From Pseudomonas sp. Irchel s3h17 (GTDB taxonomy: Bacteria > Pseudomonadota > Gammaproteobacteria > Pseudomonadales > Pseudomonadaceae): 64,000 nucleotides of DNA. Position numbers and translations under genes: made by a program. The notes below the pieces were generated by a model. The model was not told where the DNA came from and made no database searches. It was given only the letters and a program-made list of their open reading frames with translations. Of the stretch, positions 1-9,394 are shown piece by piece. The first letter of the stretch is position 1, and each line of letters starts with the position of its first letter. The stretch is from positions 62,001 through 126,000 of the forward strand of contig NZ_FYDL01000002.1 in assembly GCF_900187505.1 (NCBI RefSeq), given 5' to 3'.

Positions 1-1568
1 TGGCCGTGTTGGTATTTCTCTCCGGCGTGGTCCTGCTGTTCTCCGGCGCCACGCCAGAGATCGATACTCGCCTGGAACATATCGGCTTTCTGATCCCTCA
101 TCGCCTGATTGACGCGTCGCACTTCGGCGCCAGCCTGATCGGCGTGCTGTGCCTGCTGCTGGCCCAGGGCTTGCGCCGCCGGCTGTCGGCCGCATGGATG
201 CTGACCACCGTGTTGCTGCTGGCTGGCGCCCTGCTTTCGCTGCTCAAGGGTTTCGACTGGGAAGAAGCCAGCCTGCTGATCCTGACGGCCAGCCTGCTGG
301 CCATTTTCCGTCGCTCGTTCTATCGCCCCAGCCGCCTGACCGAACTGCCCTTCTCGCCCCTGTACCTGGTGGCCAGCGTCTGCGTACTGGGTGCCTCGAT
401 CTGGTTGCTGCTGTTTGCCTATCAGGACGTGCCCTACAGCCACGAACTCTGGTGGCAATTCACCCTGGACTCCGATGCGCCCCGTGGCCTGCGCTCGCTG
501 CTCGGCGCCGCGGTGGTACTGGTGGTCGTGTCGCTGACCTGGTTGCTGCGCACCGAACGCCCGGTGATCCACCTGCCCGACAACACCGAGCTGGATAAGG
601 CCCAGAAGATTCTGCTGGCCTCGGCGCAGCCGGACGGAGGCCTGGCCCTGACCGGTGACAAGGCGCTGCTGTTCAACCCCGACGACAACGCCTTCCTGAT
701 GTACGCGCGCCGTGGCCGCAGCCTGGTGGCGCTGTACGACCCGATCGGACCGCCCCAGCAGCGCGCCGAGATGATCTGGCAGTTCCGCGATCTGTGCGAC
801 CTGCACCACGCCCGCCCGGTGTTCTACCAGGTGCGTGCCGAGAACCTGCCCTACTACATGGACATCGGCCTGACCGCGATCAAGCTTGGCGAGGAAGCCC
901 GGGTCGACCTGCAGCGCTTCGACCTCGACGCCAAGGGCAAGGAGATGAAAGACCTGCGATACACCTGGAACCGTGGCACCCGCGATGGTTTGTCGCTGGA
1001 GATCTTCGAACCAGGGCAGGCACCGATGGACGAACTGAAAGTCATCTCCGACGCCTGGCTCACTGGCAAGAACGTGCGCGAGAAAGGCTTCTCGCTCGGC
1101 CGCTTCAGCGACGACTACCTGAAGCACTTTCGCATTGCGATCATTCACTTTGAAGGCCGCCCGGTGGCGTTCTCCAACCTGCTCGAGACCTACAGCCACG
1201 ACCTGGCCAGCCTCGACCTGATGCGTGCACACCCCGAAGCCCCGAAGCTGACCATGGAATTCATGATGGTCGGCCTGATTCAATATTATAAAAGCCATGG
1301 CTATGCACGCTTCAGCCTGGGCATGGTCCCATTGTCAGGCTTGCAGCCGCGTCGCGGTGCGCCACTGACCCAGCGCCTCGGCTCGATGGTGTTCCGCCGA
1401 GGCGAGCAGCTCTACAATTTCCAGGGGCTGCGCCGCTTCAAAGACAAGTTCCAGCCCGACTGGGAACCCCGCTACATGGCCGTACCCGCCGGACTCGATC
1501 CGCTGGTGGCACTGGCCGATACCGCCGCCCTGATTGCGGGCGGCTTGACTGGATTGGTGAAACGCTGA
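1..1568 (+). CDS. mprF: MprF, phosphatidylglycerol aminoacyltransferase (C-terminal part, cut by window start)
   Basis: MprF transfers an amino acid from aminoacyl-tRNA to phosphatidylglycerol at the inner membrane, lowering surface negative charge and sensitivity to cationic peptides. The visible part is the last ~521 residues; the reading frame is open at the left edge and the family is ~880 residues, so the flippase half and start lie outside. Roughly the first 190 visible residues are hydrophobic membrane helices. The rest is the cytosolic DUF2156/LPG-synthetase catalytic domain, with stretches such as NAFLMYARRGRSLVALYDP and FKDKFQPDWEPRYMAVP. The stop TGA shares its last base with the ATG of the next gene, indicating translational coupling. 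Pseudomonas enzymes make alanyl-PG (known for PA0920); substrate here is inferred. Confidence 0.93.
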   Translation, partial: AVLVFLSGVVLLFSGATPEIDTRLEHIGFLIPHRLIDASHFGASLIGVLCLLLAQGLRRRLSAAWMLTTVLLLAGALLSLLKGFDWEEASLLILTASLLAIFRRSFYRPSRLTELPFSPLYLVASVCVLGASIWLLLFAYQDVPYSHELWWQFTLDSDAPRGLRSLLGAAVVLVVVSLTWLLRTERPVIHLPDNTELDKAQKILLASAQPDGGLALTGDKALLFNPDDNAFLMYARRGRSLVALYDPIGPPQQRAEMIWQFRDLCDLHHARPVFYQVRAENLPYYMDIGLTAIKLGEEARVDLQRFDLDAKGKEMKDLRYTWNRGTRDGLSLEIFEPGQAPMDELKVISDAWLTGKNVREKGFSLGRFSDDYLKHFRIAIIHFEGRPVAFSNLLETYSHDLASLDLMRAHPEAPKLTMEFMMVGLIQYYKSHGYARFSLGMVPLSGLQPRRGAPLTQRLGSMVFRRGEQLYNFQGLRRFKDKFQPDWEPRYMAVPAGLDPLVALADTAALIAGGLTGLVKR

Positions 1569-2863
1569 TGATCCGACGTGCCTGGCGGTATGTACTGGCC
1601 ACTCTGGTGGTACTGGCTGTAATACTCGGCGGTGGCTACTGGTACTGGAACCGCCCCGCCCCCGAACCAACCCTGGAAGTGCTGGCGCCGCCTGACGGCG
1701 CACCCATGACCCGGGTCATTCCTGGCTCGACGCCCCACGCCCGGGTGGTGGTTGCGGTGACCGATGAACAGAAGCTGAGCGACAAGCAACTGATTGCCCT
1801 GAGCCGTGGCGGTGCCGCGCAGATCGTGCAAGTGATCCTGCCCAAGGACTGCCTGCTGCAAGGGCGGGCGCTGCAATCGGCACTCAGGGAACTCAAGGGC
1901 CCGGCGACGCTGGTCAGCGGCATCGGTCCGGGCGCGGTACTGGCCTGGCGCTGGCTGGCCGAACAGCAGGACGACAAGTCCCAGGCGGTCTCGGTCGACC
2001 TGGCCCTGGAAAAACCCGGCTGCACCCACCTGCTGCCAAAAAGCGCCGCCCATGGCCATTGGCTGGTGGCCTGGAACGACAACCCGGACGATACCAGTGC
2101 CGGTTTCGTGCGCGACCAACCCAATGCCCAAACCAGCATCAGCGACTATGACATCAACTTGCCGCAAGTCCTCAACAACGAGCTGCGCAAGATCCTCGTC
2201 GGCTCCGACAAGGGCAATGGCGGGCTAAGCATCCCCGTGGTCGAGGTGCCTGCCGGCCAAGCCAGGGACACGGTCACCCTGTTCCTGTCCGGCGACGGCG
2301 GCTGGCGCGACCTGGACCGTGACGTGGCCGGGGAGATGGCGAAGATCGGCTACCCGGTGGTCGGCATCGACACCCTGCGCTACTACTGGCAGCACAAAAG
2401 TCCTGAGCAAAGCGCCATCGACCTGGGCGAACTGATGCAGCACTACCGGCAGAAATGGGGCACCAAGCGCTTCATCCTCACCGGCTATTCGTTTGGTGCG
2501 GACGTATTGCCTGCCATCTACAACCGCCTGCCCGAGTCGGAGCAACAGCGTGTCGACGCGATCATTCTGCTGGCCTTCGCCCGCACCGGCAGCTTCGAGA
2601 TCGAAGTCGAAGGCTGGCTCGGCAATGCGGGCAAGGAAGCCGCCACCGGCCCGGAAATGGCCAGGCTGCCGGCGGCCAAGGTCGTGTGCATCTACGGCGC
2701 GGAAGAGGCCGATGAAAGCGGCTGCACCGACAAGACAGCCGTCGGCGAAGCCGTGAAGCTGCCCGGCGGACACCATTTCGACGAGAACTACCCGGCCCTG
2801 GCTCAGCGCCTGGTCGACATCATCGAAAAGCGCCAGGACAAGAACAAAGTCGCTGAAGAGTGA
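1568..2863 (+). CDS. VirJ/AcvB-family serine hydrolase, probable alanyl-phosphatidylglycerol hydrolase
   Basis: 431 residues. An N-terminal hydrophobic segment (about residues 8-25) acts as signal or anchor, so the protein is probably periplasmic. Two VirJ-type halves follow; the second carries the nucleophile elbow GYSFG with Ser308 and a late GGHHFDENY that would supply the catalytic His. It begins on the last base of the mprF stop codon, so the two are co-translated. The P. aeruginosa orthologue (PA0919) hydrolyses alanyl-PG in the periplasm and is likewise paired with mprF; that role is transferred by family and context. The pair would make and remove the modified lipid, setting its level. 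Confidence 0.85.
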   Translation: MIRRAWRYVLATLVVLAVILGGGYWYWNRPAPEPTLEVLAPPDGAPMTRVIPGSTPHARVVVAVTDEQKLSDKQLIALSRGGAAQIVQVILPKDCLLQGRALQSALRELKGPATLVSGIGPGAVLAWRWLAEQQDDKSQAVSVDLALEKPGCTHLLPKSAAHGHWLVAWNDNPDDTSAGFVRDQPNAQTSISDYDINLPQVLNNELRKILVGSDKGNGGLSIPVVEVPAGQARDTVTLFLSGDGGWRDLDRDVAGEMAKIGYPVVGIDTLRYYWQHKSPEQSAIDLGELMQHYRQKWGTKRFILTGYSFGADVLPAIYNRLPESEQQRVDAIILLAFARTGSFEIEVEGWLGNAGKEAATGPEMARLPAAKVVCIYGAEEADESGCTDKTAVGEAVKLPGGHHFDENYPALAQRLVDIIEKRQDKNKVAEE

Positions 2864-2880
2864 CCTGACCCGCGCCCGAT

Positions 2881-2918
2881 AAAAAGCCCCCGCTGCCGCC
2901 AGGCAACGGGGGCTTTTT
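2881..2918. terminator. Bidirectional rho-independent terminator between the hydrolase gene and kup
   Basis: Twelve-base arms (A5 GCCCCCG / CGGGGGC T5) at 2881-2892 and 2907-2918 with a short loop. It has T-runs on both strands and lies between two convergent genes, so it can serve both. Confidence 0.9.
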
Positions 2919-2926
2919 CGTGCGGC

Positions 2927-4831
2927 TTACATCTCGATCTGGGTGCCCAGTTCGATCACTCGATTCAACGGCAGTTTGAAGAAGCGCAGGTTGCCGTTGG
3001 CGTTTTTCAGCATGAAGGCGAACAACACCTCACGCCAACGGGCCATTCCCACCAGTTTGGAGGTGATGACCGTCTCGCGACTGAGAAAATAGGTAGTGCG
3101 CATCGGACTGAAATCCAGCGCCTCGAGATGGCACAGCTTCAGGGCCTGCGGCACGTCCGGCTCATCGATGAAACCGAAGTGCAGGATCACCCGGAAGAAG
3201 CCTTCACCATAGGCATCCACCTCAAAGCGGCGTTGCACCGGCACCCGTGGAATGTCTTCGTAGACCACCGTCAGTAGCACTACCTGCTCGTGCAACACCT
3301 GGTTGTGCAGCAGGTTGTGCAGCAAGGCATGAGGTACCGCATCCGGGCGGGCGGTGAGAAACACGGCAGTGCCCTGAACCCGATGCGGCGGCTGCACGCG
3401 AATACTGCTGATGAAAATCGGCAGCGGCAGCCCGCCCTCATCCATACGATCCACCAATAGCTCCTTACCGCGCTTCCAGGTGGTCATCAGCACGAATAGC
3501 ACAATCCCTGCCAATACCGGGAATGCACCACCCTGCAAGATCTTGGGCACGTTAGCGGCGAAGAACAGGCCGTCCACCAACAGGAAACCCAGCAGAATCG
3601 GCACGGTAAGAATCGGTGACCATTTCCACAGCAGCAACATCACCGCCGATACCAGAATACTGGTGATCAGCATGGTCCCGGTCACTGCAACGCCGTAGGC
3701 CGACGCCAGCGCGCCGGACGACTCAAAACCGAGCACCAGCAGAATCACGCCGACCATCAACGCCCAGTTCACAGCGCCAATGTAAATCTGCCCCTGTTCG
3801 GCACTCGAGGTGTGCTGAATGTACATGCGTGGGATGTAGCCAAGCTGGATCGCCTGACGCGTCAGGGAGAATGCGCCAGAGATCACTGCCTGGGAGGCAA
3901 TCACCGTCGCCAGGGTCGCCAGAACGACCAACGGCACCAGCGCCCAGCTTGGCGCCAACAGGTAGAACGGGTTACGCGCGGCCTCTGGATTCTCAAGCAG
4001 CAGTGCGCCTTGGCCAAAGTAGTTGAGCACCAGGGCCGGCAGCACCAACGCGAACCAGGCGCGGGCAATCGGCTTGCGCCCAAAGTGGCCCATGTCGGCA
4101 TACAGCGCTTCCGCTCCCGTCAGAGCCAGCACTACCGCACCGAGGATCGCCACCCCCATACCCGGGTGAACGATGAAGAAGCGCACACCCCAGACCGGGT
4201 TCAATGCATGGAGTACTTCGGGATGCTGAGAAATGCCGTTGATGCCCAACACGCCCAGCACCACAAACCACAACACCATTACCGGACCGAACAGTTTGCC
4301 GATGCGATCAGTGCCGTGTTTCTGAATCAGGAACAACCCCACCAGCACAATCAGCGCCAACGGCACGACCCAGCGCTCCAGCCCGTCAAATGCCAGCTCC
4401 AGCCCTTCCACCGCAGAGAGTACGGAGATCGCCGGGGTGATCATGCTGTCCCCATAGAACAGCGCTGCGCCGATCAACCCGAGGATGACCAACACCGTGC
4501 GCAGCTTCGGATAGGGAGAGGCTGCACGTCGCGCCAGTGCCGTCAGTGCCATGATCCCGCCCTCGCCCTGGTTATCGGCGCGCAGGATGAACAGCACGTA
4601 CTTGATCGAAACGACCCACACCAGCGACCAGAAAATCAGTGCGAGAATCCCGAACACGCCATCGTGATTGACCGGCACCCCATAATGACCGGCAAACACC
4701 TCTTTAAGGGTGTAAAGCGGGCTGGTACCGATATCGCCATACACCACCCCGACCGCCGCCACCAGCATCCCCAAGGGTTTTGCTACCCCGGAATGCTCCG
4801 AGCTCACCGCCTGACTACTTGCCTGACCCAT
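2927..4831 (-). CDS. kup: Kup potassium uptake permease
   Basis: 634 residues; low-affinity K+/H+ symporter of the inner membrane (KUP/HAK/KT family). The N-terminal half has the family signature [16 protein letters not shown] in the first helix. About twelve membrane segments run to ~residue 440, followed by a soluble C-terminal domain. I chose the ATG at 4831 because a GGAG lies six bases upstream; an in-frame TTG at 4837 abuts that GGAG and is unlikely. The gene is monocistronic, faces the preceding hydrolase gene across a shared terminator, and is divergent from rimO. Confidence 0.95.
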   Translation of the reverse strand: MGQASSQAVSSEHSGVAKPLGMLVAAVGVVYGDIGTSPLYTLKEVFAGHYGVPVNHDGVFGILALIFWSLVWVVSIKYVLFILRADNQGEGGIMALTALARRAASPYPKLRTVLVILGLIGAALFYGDSMITPAISVLSAVEGLELAFDGLERWVVPLALIVLVGLFLIQKHGTDRIGKLFGPVMVLWFVVLGVLGINGISQHPEVLHALNPVWGVRFFIVHPGMGVAILGAVVLALTGAEALYADMGHFGRKPIARAWFALVLPALVLNYFGQGALLLENPEAARNPFYLLAPSWALVPLVVLATLATVIASQAVISGAFSLTRQAIQLGYIPRMYIQHTSSAEQGQIYIGAVNWALMVGVILLVLGFESSGALASAYGVAVTGTMLITSILVSAVMLLLWKWSPILTVPILLGFLLVDGLFFAANVPKILQGGAFPVLAGIVLFVLMTTWKRGKELLVDRMDEGGLPLPIFISSIRVQPPHRVQGTAVFLTARPDAVPHALLHNLLHNQVLHEQVVLLTVVYEDIPRVPVQRRFEVDAYGEGFFRVILHFGFIDEPDVPQALKLCHLEALDFSPMRTTYFLSRETVITSKLVGMARWREVLFAFMLKNANGNLRFFKLPLNRVIELGTQIEM

Positions 4832-5268
4832 CAACAACTCCTGCCCACCAAGACCGGGGCTTCATTCAAAGCACGGCGCAGATCGTGCGCCTGCGCTGTA
4901 CAAACCGGTACAGACTGATGTGCAGCCTGCGCTGTTTTACTTGTTGATACAGACGATTCATTGACGAACCAAATACACTTGGGCCCAACGGCGCGAAGCA
5001 TAGCGCAGCACTCGTCGTATTTCCCTGCATAAAGCTGGTCAAGCGCGCTGACCATCGCTAGAATTGCGCACTTTTTGATCAGAGGCAGGCGTCCTGTCTC
5101 GCGAATCACTGCTGACTTCTTGACGAATGACGGTTGCCGCCATGCTGCCTTGCCTGGCAACAACAGTCATTCGTCAAAAAACGGCGTATTCACGAGACAG
5201 GACGCTAAGCGCCCATCTGTCGCCTTGCCGTCTTCGGCTGGAGGCGTCATAAAACACCGAGGTTAGAC
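4832..5268. other. 437-bp divergent intergenic region kup/rimO with nested inverted repeat
   Basis: No convincing gene. A minus-strand reading frame covering most of it has no recognisable family features. The region must hold both divergent promoters. Its main feature is the nested inverted repeat at 5089-5205, listed separately. Confidence 0.6.
5089..5205. repeat. 117-bp nested inverted repeat upstream of rimO
   Basis: Outer arms of 18 nt at 5089-5106 and 5188-5205 (GCGTCCTGTCTCGCGAAT, one mismatch in the partner). Inner arms of 12 nt at 5120-5131 and 5166-5177 (TTGACGAATGAC, perfect). A further GGTTGCC/GGCAAC pair lies at 5132-5138 and 5156-5161. As DNA this could extrude a cruciform; as RNA it would form a long interrupted stem in a rimO leader. 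Confidence 0.8.
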
Positions 5269-6612
5269 ATGTCCACCACTCCTGCGTCAGCCAATCCCAA
5301 GGTTGGCTTCGTATCCCTGGGTTGCCCGAAAGCGCTCGTCGACTCCGAGCGCATCCTTACCCAACTGCGCATGGAAGGCTATGACGTCGTGTCCACCTAT
5401 CAGGACGCTGATGTCGTGGTGGTCAACACCTGCGGCTTCATCGACTCGGCCAAGGCCGAATCCCTGGAAGTGATCGGCGAAGCCATCAAGGAAAACGGCA
5501 AGGTCATCGTGACCGGCTGCATGGGCGTCGAAGAAGGCAACATTCGCGACGTGCACCCAAGCGTACTGGCCGTCACCGGCCCGCAGCAGTACGAACAAGT
5601 GGTCAACGCCGTGCACAAAGTCGTGCCGCCACGCCAGGACCACAACCCGCTGATCGACCTGGTGCCGCCACAAGGCATCAAGCTGACACCGCGCCACTAT
5701 GCCTACCTGAAGATCTCCGAAGGCTGCAACCACAGCTGCAGCTTCTGCATCATCCCGTCGATGCGCGGCAAACTGGTCAGCCGCCCGGTGGGCGACGTGC
5801 TCGACGAAGCCCAGCGCCTGGTCAAGTCCGGCGTCAAGGAACTGCTGGTGATCTCCCAGGACACCAGCGCCTATGGCGTTGACGTCAAGTACCGCACCGG
5901 TTTCTGGAACGGCGCGCCGGTAAAAACCCGCATGACCGAGCTGTGCGAAGCCCTGAGCACCCTCGGTGTCTGGGTTCGCCTGCACTACGTCTACCCGTAC
6001 CCGCACGTTGACGAACTGATCCCGCTGATGGCCGCCGGCAAGATCCTGCCGTACCTGGACATCCCGTTCCAGCACGCCAGCCCGAAAGTGCTCAAGGCCA
6101 TGAAACGCCCGGCCTTCGAAGACAAGACCCTGGCGCGCATCAAGAACTGGCGCGAAATCTGCCCGGACCTGATCATCCGCTCGACCTTCATCGTTGGCTT
6201 CCCGGGCGAAACCGAAGAAGACTTCCAGTACCTGTTGAACTGGCTGACCGAAGCCCAGCTCGACCGCGTCGGCTGCTTCCAGTACTCGCCGGTTGAAGGC
6301 GCTCCGGCCAACGACCTGAACCTGGACATCGTGCCGGACGACGTCAAGCAAGACCGCTGGGACCGCTTCATGGCGCACCAGCAGGCCATCAGCTCGGCGC
6401 GCCTGCAGATGCGCATTGGCCGCGAGATCGAAGTGCTGGTCGATGAAGTCGACGAGCAAGGCGCCGTTGGCCGCTGCTTCTTCGATGCCCCGGAAATCGA
6501 CGGTAACGTGTTCATCGACAACGGCAGCAACCTCAAGCCAGGCGACAAGGTCTGGTGCAAGGTGACCGACGCCGACGAGTACGATCTGTGGGCTGAACAG
6601 ATCCAATCGTAA
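5269..6612 (+). CDS. rimO: Ribosomal protein uS12 methylthiotransferase RimO
   Basis: 447 residues. RimO is a radical-SAM enzyme that adds a methylthio group to the conserved Asp of ribosomal protein S12. It has an N-terminal MTTase domain with cysteines in GCPK, NTCGFID and TGCMG that bind the auxiliary cluster, then the radical-SAM motif CNHSCSFC (C153, C157, C160), and a C-terminal TRAM domain from about residue 375. The length fits the family. It is followed directly by a strong terminator, so it is probably monocistronic. Confidence 0.97.
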   Translation: MSTTPASANPKVGFVSLGCPKALVDSERILTQLRMEGYDVVSTYQDADVVVVNTCGFIDSAKAESLEVIGEAIKENGKVIVTGCMGVEEGNIRDVHPSVLAVTGPQQYEQVVNAVHKVVPPRQDHNPLIDLVPPQGIKLTPRHYAYLKISEGCNHSCSFCIIPSMRGKLVSRPVGDVLDEAQRLVKSGVKELLVISQDTSAYGVDVKYRTGFWNGAPVKTRMTELCEALSTLGVWVRLHYVYPYPHVDELIPLMAAGKILPYLDIPFQHASPKVLKAMKRPAFEDKTLARIKNWREICPDLIIRSTFIVGFPGETEEDFQYLLNWLTEAQLDRVGCFQYSPVEGAPANDLNLDIVPDDVKQDRWDRFMAHQQAISSARLQMRIGREIEVLVDEVDEQGAVGRCFFDAPEIDGNVFIDNGSNLKPGDKVWCKVTDADEYDLWAEQIQS

Positions 6613-6621
6613 AAAATACGC

Positions 6622-6658
6622 AAAGCCCCGCTCTCCAGACGAGATGCGGGGCTTTTTT
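6622..6658 (+). terminator. Rho-independent terminator after rimO
   Basis: Perfect 10-bp arms AAAGCCCCGC (6622-6631) and GCGGGGCTTT (6646-6655) followed by a T-run. Confidence 0.9.
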
Positions 6659-6709
6659 ACGACTATCGTTTGGATCAGGGAACTCACTCACCACAAGGGG
6701 CAGGCGGGC

Positions 6710-7183
6710 ATGCGCCATCATTCGGTCATCCACACGCCGAAACACAGCGACTACGAAGAGCTCACCCGGGTCTGGGAGGCGTCGGTACGTGCCACCCATG
6801 ATTTTTTGCCGGACCCTTACATCGAGCGCTTGAGAACCCTGGTGCTGAACTGCTACCTGGACGCCGTGATGCTGATTTGCACCCGTGACAAGCATCAGCG
6901 CATCACCGGGTTCGCCGGCGTGGCCGCGGGCAAGATCGAGATGCTGTTCATTGCCCCCGAACACCGCGGCAAAGGCCTGGGCCAACAACTGCTGCGCTAT
7001 GCCCTGGAGCACCTCAACGCCGATGAGCTGGACGTCAACGAACAGAACCCGCAAGCCCTTGGCTTCTATTTGAAACAGGGCTTTGAAGTCATCGGACGCT
7101 CGGAAGTCGATGGCATGGGGCAGCCCTATCCCTTGCTGCACATGCGTTTTAAACAGCCTCAGCAGCAGGCCCTGCGCGGCTAA
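6710..7183 (+). CDS. GNAT-family N-acetyltransferase (YjaB-like)
   Basis: 157 residues from the ATG at 6710. An upstream in-frame start at 6644 would run through the rimO terminator, so I reject it. A GNAT fold is indicated by the acetyl-CoA loop APEHRGKGLGQQLL and the C-terminal VNEQNPQALGFYLKQGFEVIGRSEVDGMGQ. The latter closely resembles E. coli YjaB, including RATHDFL near the N-terminus. The acceptor substrate is unknown. It stands ~80 bp before the next gene in the same direction. Confidence 0.85.
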   Translation: MRHHSVIHTPKHSDYEELTRVWEASVRATHDFLPDPYIERLRTLVLNCYLDAVMLICTRDKHQRITGFAGVAAGKIEMLFIAPEHRGKGLGQQLLRYALEHLNADELDVNEQNPQALGFYLKQGFEVIGRSEVDGMGQPYPLLHMRFKQPQQQALRG

Positions 7184-7265
7184 AAGCCACACGAGGCAAA
7201 TGGACCCGCGATTAACCGGCGCGAGGCAGGTACAATGCCTGCCCCCTTTTTGTTACGGCCCTGTC

Positions 7266-7976
7266 ATGACCGACCCCATTCGTCTCTCCAAACGCCTCAT
7301 CGAGCTCGTCGGCTGCTCCCGTCGGGAGGCTGAGCTGTTCATTGAGGGCGGCTGGGTCACCGTGGACGGCGAAGTCATCGACGAGCCCCAGTTCAAGGTC
7401 GACACCCAGAAAGTCGAGCTCGATCCAGAAGCCAAGGCCACCGCGCCGGAGCCGGTGACCATCCTGCTGAACGTTCCCGTGGGCATGGATGCGGACACCG
7501 CCATGGCGACGATCAGCGCCGAAACTCTGAGCGAAGAACACCGCTACGGCAAACGTCCGCTCAAGGGCCACTTCCTGCGGCTGACCGCCAGTACCGACCT
7601 GCAGGCCAATGCCAGCGGTTTGCTGGTGTTCACCCAGGACTGGAAGATCCTGCGCAAACTCACTGCCGATTCCAACAAGATCGAGCAAGAGTATGTGGTC
7701 GAGGTTGAAGGCGATATGGTGGCTCACGGCCTCAACCGCTTGAACCACGGCCTGACCTACAAGGGCAAGGAACTGCCAGCGGTCAAAGCCAGCTGGCAGA
7801 ACGAAAACCGCCTGCGCTTTGCGATGAAGAACCCACAACCGGGCGTGATTGCCCTGTTCTGCCAGGCCGTCGGCCTGAGGGTCGTCGCCATCCGCCGTAT
7901 CCGCATCGGCGGCGTGTCCATCGGCAAGGTGCCGTTGGGGCAATGGCGCTACCTGTCCGGCAAAGAGAAGTTCTAA
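7266..7976 (+). CDS. Divergent RsuA/RluB/E/F-type pseudouridine synthase-like protein, catalytic Asp missing
   Basis: 236 residues: an N-terminal S4 RNA-binding domain (about 5-50, RLSKRLIELVGCSRREAELFI) and a pseudouridine-synthase-like domain. The family motif GRLDxDSxGLL, whose Asp is the nucleophile, reads here TDLQANASGLL; the aligned residue is Gln113, with an Asp two places earlier (Asp111). The usual LLNKPxG reads LLNVPVG. Fold family is clear from the S4 domain and the late region around GLRVVAIRRIRIGGVSIGKVPLGQW. Catalysis is doubtful; it may be an RNA-binding factor or use a shifted Asp. Start ATG 7266 fits the S4 domain. Confidence 0.8.
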   Translation: MTDPIRLSKRLIELVGCSRREAELFIEGGWVTVDGEVIDEPQFKVDTQKVELDPEAKATAPEPVTILLNVPVGMDADTAMATISAETLSEEHRYGKRPLKGHFLRLTASTDLQANASGLLVFTQDWKILRKLTADSNKIEQEYVVEVEGDMVAHGLNRLNHGLTYKGKELPAVKASWQNENRLRFAMKNPQPGVIALFCQAVGLRVVAIRRIRIGGVSIGKVPLGQWRYLSGKEKF

Positions 7977-8052
7977 GACTTTTCACGCCGCCATACATTT
8001 CGGCACCGCAGTTTTGTGCGGCGCCCACTGCTGAATATCAGGATTGCACACC

Positions 8053-8520
8053 ATGATTCATAACGACGTACTGCGCAGCGTGCGCTACATGCTCGACATC
8101 AGTGACAAGAAAGTCATCGAGATCATCAAGCTCGGCGGCATGGACGTGACCATGGAAGACCTGGTGACGTACCTCGATAAGAAAGAGGAAGACGAGGAAG
8201 GCTTCGTACGCTGCCCGGACGACGTCATGGCGCACTTCCTCGATGGTCTGGTGATCTTCAAGCGCGGCAAGGACGAAAGCCGTCCGCCGCAGCCCATCGA
8301 GCTGCCGGTGACCAACAACATCATCCTGAAGAAGCTGCGCGTGGCTTTCGAACTGAAAGAAGACGACATGCACGCCATCCTCAAGGCGGCCGAGTTCCCG
8401 GTGTCCAAGCCTGAACTGAGCGCACTGTTCCGCAAGTTCGGCCACACCAACTACCGCACGTGCGGCGACCAGTTGCTGCGTAACTTCCTCAAGGGCCTGA
8501 CGTTGCGCGTCAGAGCGTAA
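8053..8520 (+). CDS. YehS-family protein (DUF1456)
   Basis: 155 residues comprising two similar halves (about 1-70 and 88-150), each with the pattern NDVLRSVRYMLD... / NNIILKKLRVAFEL..., characteristic of DUF1456. The family is cytosolic and its function is not established. The ATG at 8053 is preferred over a TTG nine bases upstream; CAGGA lies about ten bases before it. A hairpin of a CTTGCAGCTTG-type repeat follows immediately downstream. Confidence 0.85.
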   Translation: MIHNDVLRSVRYMLDISDKKVIEIIKLGGMDVTMEDLVTYLDKKEEDEEGFVRCPDDVMAHFLDGLVIFKRGKDESRPPQPIELPVTNNIILKKLRVAFELKEDDMHAILKAAEFPVSKPELSALFRKFGHTNYRTCGDQLLRNFLKGLTLRVRA

Positions 8521-8527
8521 GACAGCG

Positions 8528-8571
8528 ACAAGCTGCAAGCTACAAGTCAAGGCTTGTCGCTTGCAGCTTGT
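8528..8571. repeat. Intergenic hairpin of the CAAGCTGCAAGC repeat type
   Basis: Arms ACAAGCTGCAAGCTACAAG (8528-8546) and CTTGTCGCTTGCAGCTTGT (8553-8571) pair almost fully. It fills the gap between the YehS gene and trmO. A related but longer copy lies at 30155-30217. Confidence 0.8.
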
Positions 8572-8588
8572 AACTTGAGGCTTCAGTA

Positions 8589-9287
8589 ATGACCTACAGC
8601 GTTTCCCCCATCGGCTTCGTGCGCTCCTGCTTCAAGGAGAAGTTCGCCATCCCCCGTCAACCGCAACTGGCCCCGGCCGCCCGCGGCATTCTGGAGTTGG
8701 TGGCACCGTTCGACCAGGGCGATGCCGTGCAGGGCCTGGAACAAGTCAGCCATGTCTGGCTGCTGTTTCTGTTTCATCAGGCACTGGAAGACAAGCCACG
8801 GCTCAAAGTCCGCCCGCCGCGCCTGGGTGGCAACAAATCCATGGGCGTATTCGCCACCCGTGCGACCCATCGCCCCAACGGCATCGGTCAATCGGTGGTC
8901 AAGCTGGACAAGGTTGAAGGCAGTCGCCTGTGGATCTCCGGCATCGACCTGCTGGATGGCACACCGGTCATCGATATCAAGCCCTACGTGCCTTACGCCG
9001 ACATCATTCCTGAGGCGTCCAATGCGATCGCCAGCGGTGCGCCGCTGCTGATTCCGGTGCACTGGACAGATACCGCACTGCAACAGGCTCACACGCACGC
9101 TCAGCGCCTTGAAGAGCCCCTGATCGAACTGATCGAGCAGTGCCTGGCCCAGGATCCGCGCCCGGCCTACCAGACCCCAACGCCCGAGCGCGAGTACGGT
9201 GCACAGTTCTGGGACCTGGACGTGCGCTGGCATTACCCCGAAACCGGACTGATCCGCGTTCTGGAAGTCATCCCCGCGAACGGTTAA
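8589..9287 (+). CDS. trmO: tRNA (N6-threonylcarbamoyladenosine(37)-N6)-methyltransferase TrmO
   Basis: 232 residues. TrmO (formerly TsaA/YaeB) uses SAM to methylate t6A37 in some tRNAs reading ACY codons, giving m6t6A. The UPF0066/TsaA beta-barrel is recognised by IGFVRSCFKEKFAIPRQP at the N-terminus, SHVWLLFLFH, the signature GVFATRATHRPNGIGQS and VIDIKPYVPYAD. A C-terminal extension ends in YGAQFWDLDVRWHYP. The length matches E. coli TrmO. A strong terminator follows. Confidence 0.93.
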   Translation: MTYSVSPIGFVRSCFKEKFAIPRQPQLAPAARGILELVAPFDQGDAVQGLEQVSHVWLLFLFHQALEDKPRLKVRPPRLGGNKSMGVFATRATHRPNGIGQSVVKLDKVEGSRLWISGIDLLDGTPVIDIKPYVPYADIIPEASNAIASGAPLLIPVHWTDTALQQAHTHAQRLEEPLIELIEQCLAQDPRPAYQTPTPEREYGAQFWDLDVRWHYPETGLIRVLEVIPANG

Positions 9288-9300
9288 ACGCCAGAAACGA

Positions 9301-9341
9301 AAAAGCCCGCGCTGCCTTCTCAGGCAACGCGGGCTTTTTTC
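9301..9341 (+). terminator. Rho-independent terminator after trmO
   Basis: A5 GCCCGCG (9301-9312) pairs with CGCGGGC T5 (9329-9340), followed by more T. It may also stop fpr transcription from the other strand. A degenerate REP-like stretch follows at about 9354-9382. Confidence 0.88.
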
Positions 9342-9394
9342 TGGCGCAAACTTCTGTAGGAGCCGGCTTGCCAGCGCCTACAAGTGACCGCAGA

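Noticed and set aside
3812..4918. Long plus-strand frame opposite kup
   Set aside because: Shadow of kup; composition is rich in His/Gln/Arg, typical of antisense frames in GC-rich genes.
4831..5163. 110-codon minus-strand frame upstream of kup
   Set aside because: It covers the divergent promoter region and the nested inverted repeat, has no family resemblance and overlaps the kup ribosome site.
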